A stretch of DNA of 64,000 bases from Marinisporobacter sp. GTDB lineage: Bacteria; Bacillota; Clostridia; Peptostreptococcales; Thermotaleaceae. Made by a program: the position numbers and the translations under genes. The stretch lies in NCBI GenBank assembly GCA_025210525.1, contig JAOARP010000024.1, positions 1 through 64,000 on the forward strand, read 5' to 3'. The notes under the pieces are model-generated. The model was not told where the DNA came from. It saw only the letters and a list, made by a program, of their open reading frames with translations, and searched no databases. Positions 63,997 through 64,000 of this stretch are shown here, piece by piece. Position 1 is the first letter of the stretch; each line of letters starts with the position of its first letter.

Positions 63997-64000
63997 ATAC

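Noticed and set aside
1..64000. CRISPR arrays, tRNA or rRNA genes, transposases, prophage
   Set aside because: No regularly spaced repeats, cloverleaf, ribosomal RNA or transposase signatures were seen on either strand.

Overview
The window is a low-GC, densely coded chromosome segment from an anaerobic, endospore-forming Firmicute of the class Clostridia (inference). The evidence is strong AGGAGG-type ribosome binding sites, ATG/GTG/TTG starts, a zinc-type S14, a T-box leader, [FeFe]-hydrogenases, a GerA-type germinant receptor operon, CwlD and Spo0E-family proteins. The genus cannot be fixed from this sequence. No rRNA, tRNA, CRISPR array, insertion sequence or phage gene was seen.

Layout. 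1-16.4 kb: the end of tuf, then the complete S10-spc-alpha ribosomal superoperon (rpsJ to rplQ) with secY, adk, map, a KOW protein, infA and rpmJ inside it. 16.4-22.7 kb: a tryptophan-specifying T-box and trpP, the ECF transporter core ecfA1-ecfA2-ecfT, an HD-domain hydrolase, truA, and rplM-rpsI behind a consensus promoter. 22.9-27.0 kb: an AI-2E-family permease, a small Spo0E-like gene on the minus strand (24155-24313), a MazG-like protein, a metallopeptidase-like lipoprotein and cwlD. 27.0-27.9 kb: a long non-coding gap holding a dense cluster of DnaA boxes, a broken micro-ORF and a 25-residue membrane peptide gene. 27.9-32.5 kb: a hydrogenase signalling module (2Fe-2S protein, PAS-containing sensory-type [FeFe]-hydrogenase, PP2C/SpoIIE phosphatase, second [FeFe]-hydrogenase). 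32.6-38.9 kb: a germinant receptor operon with one A, two C, two B and one small D-like subunit.

38.9-42.7 kb: two divergent arms, each holding a paralogous 358-residue FAD oxidoreductase and a small polytopic membrane protein. The right arm also has two approximately 70-residue helical-hairpin proteins and a 29-residue membrane peptide. 42.8-47.4 kb: a chemoreceptor and a zinc/manganese-type ABC importer behind a palindromic operator. 47.6-55.6 kb: a secreted polysaccharide deacetylase, then an RND efflux pump, its adaptor lipoprotein and a two-component system. 55.6-59.1 kb: a sodium-dependent amino-acid symporter (minus strand) with an attenuator-type leader containing 9-nt tandem repeats, and a Na/Pi cotransporter. 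59.2-64 kb: two exported proteins (copper-amine-oxidase-N-like; 5'-nucleotidase with LysM), a Spo0E-MEDS fusion protein and an AIM24-family protein.

The parts most worth a second look are the DnaA-box cluster away from any dnaA gene, the Spo0E-MEDS fusion, the two-armed oxidoreductase/membrane-protein cassette, the sensory hydrogenase module and the repeat-bearing leader of the symporter gene. Domain calls are from motif recognition only; no database search was run.
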